From: JAGOBP01 sp964550855
Lineage (GTDB): Bacteria; Chloroflexota; Anaerolineae; Fen-1058
NCBI GenBank assembly: GCA_964550855.1
Contig: CAZKBQ010000022.1
Span: forward strand, 1 to 64,000
Length of the DNA stretch: 64,000 bases
Direction of reading: 5' to 3'
Shown: piece by piece, positions 7,781 to 14,348 of the stretch
Layout: every line of letters begins with the position of its first letter
Numbering within the stretch: position 1 is the first letter of the stretch
Position numbers and translations under genes: made by a program
The notes under the pieces: model-generated
The model's database searches: none
What the model was told of the DNA's origin: nothing
Seen by the model: the letters and a program-made list of their open reading frames with translations, nothing else

Positions 7781-8497
7781 ATGAGCCTCTATCAGCTACG
7801 CGACATCCAGCATTGCTATGGCAAGCGCGTGGTGCTCGATCTGCCCGCGCTCGACATCGAACGCGGCGAGGTGTTGGCGCTGGTCGGGCCTAGCGGCTCC
7901 GGTAAGAGCACGCTGCTGCGCCTGCTGCAATTCCTGGAAACGCCCAGCCGCGGCACGATCAGCTTTGACGATGTGCGCCTCGACGGGCAAGTGGATTTGG
8001 CCTTGCGGCGCAGCGTTGCCACAGTCTTTCAGACCCCCGCCCTGCTCGATCGATCCGTTTTCGACAACGTGGCTTATGGCTTGCGACTGCGCGGCATCGC
8101 CGCGCGCCAGACCCGTGAGGCGGTCTGGGACGCCCTCGATCAGGTGGGGCTGCGCCTGCTGGCGGAGGCCGCTGCGCGCACCTTGTCCGGCGGCGAGGCG
8201 CAACGCGCGGCCTTGGCGCGCGCCATCGCTCTTAAGCCGCGCGCCTTACTGCTGGATGAGCCCACGGCCAACCTCGATCCGTATAACGTTTCTTTGATCG
8301 AGCAGATCATTCGCGCGCACAACGGTTTCACGACCGTGGTGGTGACGCACAACGTCTTTCAGGCCCGACGCCTGGCCGATCGAGTCGGGCTGCTGTTGAA
8401 CGGTCAGCTCATCGAGCTGGCTGAAGTCGATCGGTTTTTTGCCAACCCGAACGATCCCCGCACCCGGGCGTTTGTCAACGGCGAGATGGTGTACTGA
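7781..8497 (+). CDS. tupC: Tungstate/molybdate ABC transporter ATPase (TupC-like)
   Basis: A 238-residue ATPase that powers the tup importer. Visible motifs: Walker A GPSGSGKST near residues 37-45, Q-loop FQTPALLD, ABC signature LSGGEAQR, Walker B ALLLDEPTANLD, and the switch His in VVTHNVFQARRLADRVG. It has no C-terminal TOBE domain, unlike ModC, which favours the Tup type. The ATG at 7781 is preceded by TATCAT (7768-7773) at 7 nt, so it may also be expressed from its own leaderless message. No clear ribosome-binding site is present. It follows tupB by 90 nt. Confidence 0.92.
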   Translation: MSLYQLRDIQHCYGKRVVLDLPALDIERGEVLALVGPSGSGKSTLLRLLQFLETPSRGTISFDDVRLDGQVDLALRRSVATVFQTPALLDRSVFDNVAYGLRLRGIAARQTREAVWDALDQVGLRLLAEAAARTLSGGEAQRAALARAIALKPRALLLDEPTANLDPYNVSLIEQIIRAHNGFTTVVVTHNVFQARRLADRVGLLLNGQLIELAEVDRFFANPNDPRTRAFVNGEMVY

Positions 8498-8555
8498 ACC
8501 CCTTACTTGCTTTTCGCTGCGCGCACGGGTAGAATCACCGTCGGTGTGCCTGCCC

Positions 8556-9770
8556 ATGAGTCAGACTGAAATCGAATCCGAATTGGCGCATACTCGCAAT
8601 CCGATCCCCGGCGTAGCGACGGCCTGGTTTCACCGCCTGCTGCTGTTGAGCGGGCGCATGGGGCGTCTGCCCGCCCCGCTCATGTTGGGGTTTGCCGCTG
8701 CGGCGGCGCTGCTGGTGGCAGTTACCTGGGGGGGCCGGCTTGAATCGGCCACCATCGGGTTAGCGGTTGGCGGGGCGTTTCTGGTGTTTGCGGCCGTTGA
8801 CTGGCTGGCGCTGGCGCTGCTGCCGCGCTGGGGGCGCTCCTTTGGGCCGGTGCCGCCGCCCTTTATCGCCCTTACGTCGGTCCGCGCCACCCTCACCATC
8901 ATCGCCGGCCTGCTGCCGCTGGGCCCGCTGTGGATCGGCACCCTGGTCGAGATCGGCAACTTCGCGTTGACGGGTTATGTGTTGGACAGCCTGTGGGGCG
9001 AGCCGTTCCGGCTGACGGTGAAGAAGCTCGCGCTCAAGTCGCCCAAGTTGCGCGGTGCGCCGCCGTTGCGCGTGCTGCACCTGACGGATTTTCACGTGGA
9101 GCGATTGACGCGGCGCGAGCACAAGCTGCTGAAGCTGGTGGATGAGCTGCGGCCCGATGTCATCGTTTATACCGGCGATGTCCTCAACTACAGCTATCTC
9201 GACGACGAGCGGGCCCGCGCCGAGGCGGTGCAGCTGTTTTCACAGCTGCGCGCCCCGCTGGGCGTGTATGCCGTCACCGGTACGCCGCTGATCGACACTC
9301 CGGCCGTGGTCAACGCCGTGTATTCACAGCTGCCGCACGTACGCCTCCTGCTCAACGAGACGTGCGAGATCGAGGGCTATCCGCAGGTGCAGTTGATCGG
9401 GCTGACCTGCACGCACGATCCGGCGCTGGATGCGCCCAAGCTCAGCCGTGCGCACGCCGCCGTGCCGCCGGGCAAATTCACTTTGCTGCTGTATCACTCG
9501 CCTGATCTGATGCCGGAAGCGTCGCGCGCCGGCATCGATCTGTATGTCTGCGGGCACACACACGGCGGACAAATCCGGCTGCCGCTTATCGGCGCGCTGG
9601 TCACCAGCTCGCGCTACGGGCGGCGTTATCAGATGGGGCGCTACCTCGAACAAAGTACGACTTTATACGTTAGTCGGGGATTGGGGATGGAAGGCCTGGG
9701 CGCGCCGCGCATGCGGTTCCTGTGCCCGCCCGAGATCGAGCTGTTCGAGCTGCGGGGTACCGACGAATGA
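8556..9770 (+). CDS. Membrane-anchored calcineurin-like metallophosphoesterase, one metal motif altered
   Basis: A 404-residue protein with an N-terminal membrane region of about four helices (residues 35-150) and a C-terminal metallophosphoesterase domain similar to YkuE/YaeI. Metal-site motifs present: LTDFHVE (D and H), YTGDVLNY (D), LLYHSPD (H) and CGHTHGGQ (two H). The usual GNHD/E motif is replaced by VTGTPLIDTP, so the bridging Asn and catalytic His are missing. This suggests altered or lost activity. Its stop overlaps the ATGA of the next gene region, and the subtilase follows 11 nt later, so the two are probably cotranscribed. Substrates of relatives include lipid A precursors and phosphodiesters; none can be assigned here. 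Confidence 0.85.
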   Translation: MSQTEIESELAHTRNPIPGVATAWFHRLLLLSGRMGRLPAPLMLGFAAAAALLVAVTWGGRLESATIGLAVGGAFLVFAAVDWLALALLPRWGRSFGPVPPPFIALTSVRATLTIIAGLLPLGPLWIGTLVEIGNFALTGYVLDSLWGEPFRLTVKKLALKSPKLRGAPPLRVLHLTDFHVERLTRREHKLLKLVDELRPDVIVYTGDVLNYSYLDDERARAEAVQLFSQLRAPLGVYAVTGTPLIDTPAVVNAVYSQLPHVRLLLNETCEIEGYPQVQLIGLTCTHDPALDAPKLSRAHAAVPPGKFTLLLYHSPDLMPEASRAGIDLYVCGHTHGGQIRLPLIGALVTSSRYGRRYQMGRYLEQSTTLYVSRGLGMEGLGAPRMRFLCPPEIELFELRGTDE

Positions 9771-9781
9771 GGAGCCTGCTC

Positions 9782-11131
9782 ATGAAGCCGCGTTGGATGC
9801 TGATTCTGGGCGTGCCGCTGCTGGTGGCGGCCATGCTGGCCGTCACAGTCATGGCGGATGTGCCGTCGGGCGCGCCGACGGCGCCGGCCGCACCGCCTTA
9901 CAAGGTTTACCTGCCCGCCGTCTCGCGTTGTTATCCCAGGCCGTCCACCGACCCGCTGTTTTATCTGCAGGGCGATATGAGCGCCATTCATGCCGACGAA
10001 GCCTGGACCAGCTGCTCGGGCGGCAGCAACAATGTGATGGTCGCTGTCATCGACACCGGCGGCGATCTGGACCACCCGGACCTGATGCCCAACGCGGTGT
10101 GGGGCTATGACTTTGTGGACGGCGACTGGACGCCGCAGGACGGCAACGGTCACGGCACCAATGTGGCCGGCATTGTGGGCGCGGCGCTCAATGGTAGCGG
10201 CGTATCGGGCGTGGCACCCTACACTCGCATTCTGATCGTGCGCGTGCTGGACGACAGCGGCGCCGGCTACACCAGCGACGTGGCCAACGGCATCATTTAC
10301 GCCACGCAGGCGGGCGCCAAGGCCATCAACCTCAGCCTGGGCTCAGTGTATTACAGCTCCGCGCTGGCCAACGCCGTGAATTATGCCACCGCCAACAATC
10401 GCCTGGTGGTCGCCGCCGCCGGCAACTGCGGCGATGCCTACTATTACTACAACGGCTGCTCGTATCAGAATCAGACCGTTTATCCGGGCGCGTTGTCCAA
10501 TGTGCTGGCCGTGGCCGCCACCAACAACAGCGACGCGCACGCCAGCTTTTCCAATGTGGGCAGCTACGTCGATGTGTCCGCGCCCGGCGTGTACATCTAC
10601 AACCTGAGCCTGAACGGCTACGCTAATCCCAGCGGCACCTCGCAGGCCGCTCCGCACGTCACCGGACTGGCCGCGCTCATCTGGTCGTACAATCCCAACT
10701 ACTCTTACACGCAGGTGTGGAACCGCATTATCTCCACGGCGGTTGATCTGGGCACGGCCGGCTGGGATGCAACTTTCGGCTACGGCCGGATCGATGTGAA
10801 AGCAGCGCTGGGCTTGACGACGCTCAACACGATGGAGCAGCCCAAAGCCGATCGGGTGACTGCGCCGACGCCGGTAACTGATCGCCGGGCAGAGATCGCG
10901 CCCGGCCGCGTGCTCGTGAAATTCAAAGCCGCCCGCGACGCGGCAGGGATCGATCGGGCGCTGGGTGATCTGAAAGACGTGACCGTTGCGCGCACCATCG
11001 AAGCCATCGATGCGCTGGTGTTAAGCGTGCCGGTGGGCGAGGAATGGACGGTGGCGGACAACCTGCGGGCGCAGGCCGAAGTTGAGTATGCCGAACCGGA
11101 CTTTGTGGTGCGAGTGAGTCCGATCAAGTAG
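9782..11131 (+). CDS. Secreted subtilisin-like serine protease with C-terminal prodomain-like module
   Basis: A 449-residue S8 peptidase exported by an N-terminal signal helix (MLILGVPLLVAAMLAVTVMA). The catalytic triad is D91 (AVIDTGGDLDH), H124 (NGHGTNVAG) and S287 (GTSQAAPHVTG), with the oxyanion Asn in AAAGNCGDAY. The segment KVYLPAVSR at about 41-49 resembles a motif in other secreted proteins of this window. Residues from about 370 to the end (PGRVLVKF to VEYAEPDFVVRV) look like the prodomain normally found before the catalytic domain in fervidolysin-type subtilases, here after it. The ATG at 9782 has GAGGAG 7 nt upstream. An extracellular role in protein degradation is likely. Confidence 0.93.
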   Translation: MKPRWMLILGVPLLVAAMLAVTVMADVPSGAPTAPAAPPYKVYLPAVSRCYPRPSTDPLFYLQGDMSAIHADEAWTSCSGGSNNVMVAVIDTGGDLDHPDLMPNAVWGYDFVDGDWTPQDGNGHGTNVAGIVGAALNGSGVSGVAPYTRILIVRVLDDSGAGYTSDVANGIIYATQAGAKAINLSLGSVYYSSALANAVNYATANNRLVVAAAGNCGDAYYYYNGCSYQNQTVYPGALSNVLAVAATNNSDAHASFSNVGSYVDVSAPGVYIYNLSLNGYANPSGTSQAAPHVTGLAALIWSYNPNYSYTQVWNRIISTAVDLGTAGWDATFGYGRIDVKAALGLTTLNTMEQPKADRVTAPTPVTDRRAEIAPGRVLVKFKAARDAAGIDRALGDLKDVTVARTIEAIDALVLSVPVGEEWTVADNLRAQAEVEYAEPDFVVRVSPIK

Positions 11132-11151
11132 CAGATTGCTTCCGAAAAGAG

Positions 11152-11184
11152 CGAGGCTTCAATCGGCGGACGATTGAAGCCTCG
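11152..11184. terminator. Bidirectional hairpin between convergent genes
   Basis: A perfect 14-bp stem (11152-11165 with 11171-11184) with a 5-nt loop lies between the subtilase and the convergent REC-ATPase gene. On the plus strand TTGTTG follows; on the minus strand CTCTTTTC follows. Confidence 0.8.
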
Positions 11185-11223
11185 TTGTTGATCACACCCG
11201 ATCGGGCCTCGCCGGCCCGACGG

Positions 11224-12333
11224 TCAAGCCGACTCCAGCTGAGGCAGCAACAGCCGCGCCAGCTCCTTGATCTCGCGGGCGACTGGCTCATCGGCCTGAT
11301 CCAGCACCAGCGGTCGGCCGTGTTCCATGGCCGTGTACATCGCTTCGGGCGCGGCGTCGATGAGCGCCGCCGGGTCGCTGCCCAGCATTGAGCGAATGGC
11401 GGGCTGGGCGATGTCAATCGGCGCGTTGTGCCGGTTGATCCAGATCAGGCGCACCGCTCCGGCCGACACGCCGCTGTCAGACAGGGCGTGCAGCAGCCGT
11501 GCCGCCTGTTGCAGCGTGGCGCGATCGGCATCGATGACCAGCAGCACCACCTGGCTGCGCGGCGCGATGACGCGCCCGGCCGCACTCAGGCCCGATCCTA
11601 GATCGAATACGCACACATCGCCCAGCGCTTGCGTGATGTTTAGAATCGCCGATGTCTGCGCCGCTGTCGCCGGTTTGTTGGCCGCGGTCAGCACCCGCAG
11701 CCCGCTGGAATGGGTGGCCAGCGCCTCCTCAACGGCGCTTGTTTCGACGACGGCCGTGTCATCGGACAGCAGCGCGTCAAGGCCACGGGTCTCAAGGCCC
11801 AGATGCAGCCCGGCGCTGCCGGCCGCGTCAAAATCCACCAGCAGCGTCGAGTGCCGGGCCGCAGCCGTCACCGCCAGATTCACCGCCAGCGTGGTTGCGC
11901 CCACCCCGCCCTTGGCGCCCAGCACGCTGATCACATGCGCGTTGGGCAGCGGCGAGATGCGCGCCGATTTCTCCAGCACCGCCTGGATGCGATTGACCAG
12001 GTCCTGGGGATGAACGGGCTTGGTGATGTAATCGACGGCGCCGGCGCGGAAACCTTCCAGCTGGCTGGCAGTCTGGGCCTTGGCCGTTAGCATGACTACC
12101 GGCAGGTGCGCCAGGGCCGGTCGGGCTTTCAGCTGGCGACACACTTCAAAGCCGTCCATCTGTGGCATCATCACGTCGAGGATGATCAGATCGGGCACAT
12201 CGTGCGTCAGCATGTTTAATGCCTGCGCGCCGCTCTGAGCTTTAAGCACTTCAAACCCGCGCCGGTGCAGCGTCAGGCCGATCAGGGTCAGGGTGTCGGG
12301 ATCGTCGTCCACCACCAGAATACGTTGCGCCAT
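11224..12333 (-). CDS. Response regulator receiver domain fused to CpaE/TadZ-like ATPase
   Basis: A 369-residue protein. The N-terminal receiver domain (residues 3-120) has the acidic patch D9-D11, phospho-acceptor D53 (ILDVMMPQMDG), T84 and K106 (ITKPVHP). The C-terminal part is a MinD/ParA-type ATPase with deviant Walker A GAKGGVGATT (about 139-148) and LLVDFDAAGS as the partner strand. REC plus this ATPase is the CpaE/TadZ arrangement that localises Flp/Tad pilus assembly in other bacteria. No cpa/tad genes are near, so its partner is unknown. The ATG at 12333 has AGGAGCTG upstream. It lies 33 nt behind the Cys-rich gene on the same strand. Confidence 0.88.
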   Translation of the reverse strand: MAQRILVVDDDPDTLTLIGLTLHRRGFEVLKAQSGAQALNMLTHDVPDLIILDVMMPQMDGFEVCRQLKARPALAHLPVVMLTAKAQTASQLEGFRAGAVDYITKPVHPQDLVNRIQAVLEKSARISPLPNAHVISVLGAKGGVGATTLAVNLAVTAAARHSTLLVDFDAAGSAGLHLGLETRGLDALLSDDTAVVETSAVEEALATHSSGLRVLTAANKPATAAQTSAILNITQALGDVCVFDLGSGLSAAGRVIAPRSQVVLLVIDADRATLQQAARLLHALSDSGVSAGAVRLIWINRHNAPIDIAQPAIRSMLGSDPAALIDAAPEAMYTAMEHGRPLVLDQADEPVAREIKELARLLLPQLESA

Positions 12334-12365
12334 AACGCAGCTCCTGTGCAACCGGGCCGGCTCAA

Positions 12366-12704
12366 TCAGTCCCGCCCGAACAGTTCCGCCAGGTGATCGT
12401 TGGCATGGCACTCGCCGCAGCCGATATGTGGTTCACTGACCGGCCGGTCGGTCTTGCGGCAGTGGGCCTCGATCAGCATTTTGCGGCCGAAACCCAGAAA
12501 GCCTTTGACGACACGGCCGGTGAGGATGAGATGTTCACAGGCATTGGCCCGCAAAATGCCGGGCACGGGGCAGTCGCGGCACAGATCAGGCTGCCAGGCT
12601 TCGCTGGCCGGGTTGGCTTCGACTAAACGGCAGGTCTGTTGATCGCGCCCGCGATGAAAATCCGCGTAATAATACTTGCACTCTTGTCCAAATGGCGTCC
12701 GCAT
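12366..12704 (-). CDS. Cys-rich small protein of unknown function
   Basis: A 112-residue protein not recognised as a named family. It has eight cysteines in spaced groups (QEC, QTC, LCRDC, NAC, EAHC, GCGEC), some with neighbouring His, so a zinc or iron-sulfur site is likely; GCGECH also matches a CxxCH heme motif, but no signal peptide is present. The ATG at 12704 sits 7 nt behind TATAAT with no ribosome-binding site, so the mRNA is probably leaderless. An upstream frame extension to 12740 would overlap the promoter and was not used. It precedes the REC-ATPase gene and may be cotranscribed with it. Confidence 0.75.
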   Translation of the reverse strand: MRTPFGQECKYYYADFHRGRDQQTCRLVEANPASEAWQPDLCRDCPVPGILRANACEHLILTGRVVKGFLGFGRKMLIEAHCRKTDRPVSEPHIGCGECHANDHLAELFGRD

Positions 12705-12711
12705 AAAAGTG

Positions 12712-12740
12712 ATTATACTCTGTTTGAAAAGCTGCGGCAA
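12712..12740 (-). promoter_or_regulatory. Leaderless-type promoter of the Cys-rich protein gene
   Basis: Reading the minus strand: TTGCCG (12740-12735), a 17-nt spacer, TATAAT (12717-12712), then 7 nt to the ATG at 12704. The geometry matches the tilS and GNAT promoters. Confidence 0.7.
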
Positions 12741-12789
12741 TTATCCGGCCACCAGTTCCGGCGCGATCACGTGCGTAAGTGTAAGTGCG

Positions 12790-12983
12790 CGTCAGTGTTT
12801 TGCCGACCGGCTTCTCTGGCGAATGAATTCGCGTCTGGCGGGCCTGCGCCGACACGTCGGCGCAGGCCGACGCGGCCCTGTCCACGCAGAGCCTGCCCTG
12901 CGCCTGCGAAGGATGGACGTTCAGCCCACGGCTCCGCAGGCGCAACTTCAATCGCCAGTCCGTGGCCGCCGCCAAACTTGAAC
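12790..12983 (-). repeat. Dispersed REP-like noncoding element, copy 1
   Basis: Read on the minus strand, this roughly 190-bp stretch matches 27986-28121 in several blocks: AAGTTTGGC, GGCGATTGAA with GCGCCTG, GGAGCCGTGGGCTG, a GCCCGCCAGA-GCGAA-TCATTCGCC block, and TCGGCAAAACA. It contains the near-palindrome GCGAATTCATTCGC and a long inverted repeat around CGGCGCAGGCC. No gene is supported in the 12741-13091 gap. It differs from copy 2 by an extra central segment of about 50 bp. Confidence 0.75.
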
Positions 12984-13002
12984 ATGCGTGATCGTCGCCA
13001 TC

Positions 13003-13031
13003 TTCCACCGGGCGGCAAAAGATGTTATACT
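13003..13031 (+). promoter_or_regulatory. Probable dnaN promoter
   Basis: TTCCAC (13003-13008), 17 nt and TATACT (13026-13031) lie about 60 nt before the dnaN ATG. The -35 box is weak. Confidence 0.45.
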
Positions 13032-13091
13032 TGCGCCATTGCGGTGCTGGCGCAAGCCAACATTCCCATCTGTGGCGCGGAGGTGTGGTGC

Positions 13092-14228
13092 ATGAAGGTC
13101 ACCGTCCTGCAGGAGAACCTGGCCAAAGGGCTTGGCATCGTCGGCCGCGCGGTCGCGGCACGCTCGACGCTGCCGGTGCTGGGCAATATCCTCGTCGCCA
13201 CCGACGATAAGCGGTTGAAACTGGCGGCCACCAATCTGGAGTTGGGCATCGTGTGTTGGATCGGCGCGAAAGTGGACGAGGACGGCGCGACCACCGTGCC
13301 GGCGCGCACTTTTGTTGACCTGATCAACGCGCTGCCGGCCGGCCCAGTGGACATGGACCTGGCGGTGCGCACTCAGACGTTGACCGTGACCGGTGGTCGG
13401 TTCACCAATAACGTCAAAGGCGTGGACGCGCAGGAATTCCCGTTGATTCCCAAGCCCGATGACGCCAACGCCATCCACATCAAGCCCGATGTCCTGCGGC
13501 AGATGATTGAGCAGGTGGCCTTTGCCGCCGCCAGCGACGACAGCCGCCCCATCCTCACCGGCGTGCTGGCCCGCTTCAGCGGCAAGACGCTGACACTGGC
13601 CGCGGCCGACGGCTTTCGGCTGTCTGTGCGCGTGGGCCTGTTGGAAGACGGCGTGGACGAGCCGCTGGAAGTCTTGATCCCGGCGCGCGCGCTGGCCGAG
13701 CTGGGCCGCATCTCGGGTGAGGAGAAAGACCCCATCAGCATCACCGTCACGCCCCAGCGCAGCCAGATCCTGTTTCACTTGAGCAATATCGATCTGGTCA
13801 CGCAGCTGTTGGACGGCAAATTCCCGCCATACGAGGCGCTCATTCCCAAAACGTCGTCCACGCGCGCCGTCGTGGACACCCTGCAGCTGCTCAAGGCCTG
13901 CAAGGCGGCCAGCGTGTTTGCGCGTGAATCATCCAACATCGCGCGGCTGACCTTTACGCCCGGCGATGATCTCACGCCCGGCCACATCACCATCGGCGCG
14001 CAGAGCGCCGAAACCGGCGACAACGCCGGCGACCTGGACGCGGCCATCACCGGCCCGGCGCTGGAGATCGCCTTTAACGTGAAGTACCTGATCGACGTGC
14101 TGTCCGTCGTCGGCGTCAACCAGGTCGCGCTGGAAACCAGCAACGCCTCGGCGCCCGGCGTCGTGCGTCCCGTCGGCGACGACGCCTACACCCACGTCAT
14201 CATGCCGATGCACATTGGCGCGCGGTAA
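13092..14228 (+). CDS. dnaN: DNA polymerase III beta sliding clamp
   Basis: The 378-residue ring-forming clamp tethers the replicative polymerase and repair proteins to DNA. It shows three clamp-fold repeats: KVTVLQENLAKGLGIVGRAV...STLPVLGNILV (domain 1), the middle domain with SDDSRPILTGVLARFSG and ADGFRLSVR, and the C-terminal domain ending with the conserved VRPVGDDAYTHVIMPM. A GGAGGTG site lies 6 nt before the ATG at 13092; the frame extends upstream through noncoding repeat, and that part was rejected. dnaN usually sits beside dnaA; here no dnaA or recF is near and the downstream gene is a Lon-related protease, so the oriC neighbourhood is rearranged or elsewhere. Confidence 0.96.
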   Translation: MKVTVLQENLAKGLGIVGRAVAARSTLPVLGNILVATDDKRLKLAATNLELGIVCWIGAKVDEDGATTVPARTFVDLINALPAGPVDMDLAVRTQTLTVTGGRFTNNVKGVDAQEFPLIPKPDDANAIHIKPDVLRQMIEQVAFAAASDDSRPILTGVLARFSGKTLTLAAADGFRLSVRVGLLEDGVDEPLEVLIPARALAELGRISGEEKDPISITVTPQRSQILFHLSNIDLVTQLLDGKFPPYEALIPKTSSTRAVVDTLQLLKACKAASVFARESSNIARLTFTPGDDLTPGHITIGAQSAETGDNAGDLDAAITGPALEIAFNVKYLIDVLSVVGVNQVALETSNASAPGVVRPVGDDAYTHVIMPMHIGAR

Positions 14229-14305
14229 GCCGCAGCGTGTGATCGCGACTCAATCGACACGGCGTCCGGCCCCCGTCAGCCGTGATTTCAGAACCTGATT
14301 CAATC

Positions 14306-14338
14306 GCCCTTGGAGTAAGGCTCTGAGGGCATTTTTTA
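14306..14338 (+). terminator. Rho-independent terminator of dnaN
   Basis: A 10-bp stem (14306-14315 with 14321-14330, two G-T pairs), a 5-nt loop and then ATTTTTTATC. It ends only 11 nt before the next ATG. Confidence 0.85.
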
Positions 14339-14348
14339 TCGAGCTGCC

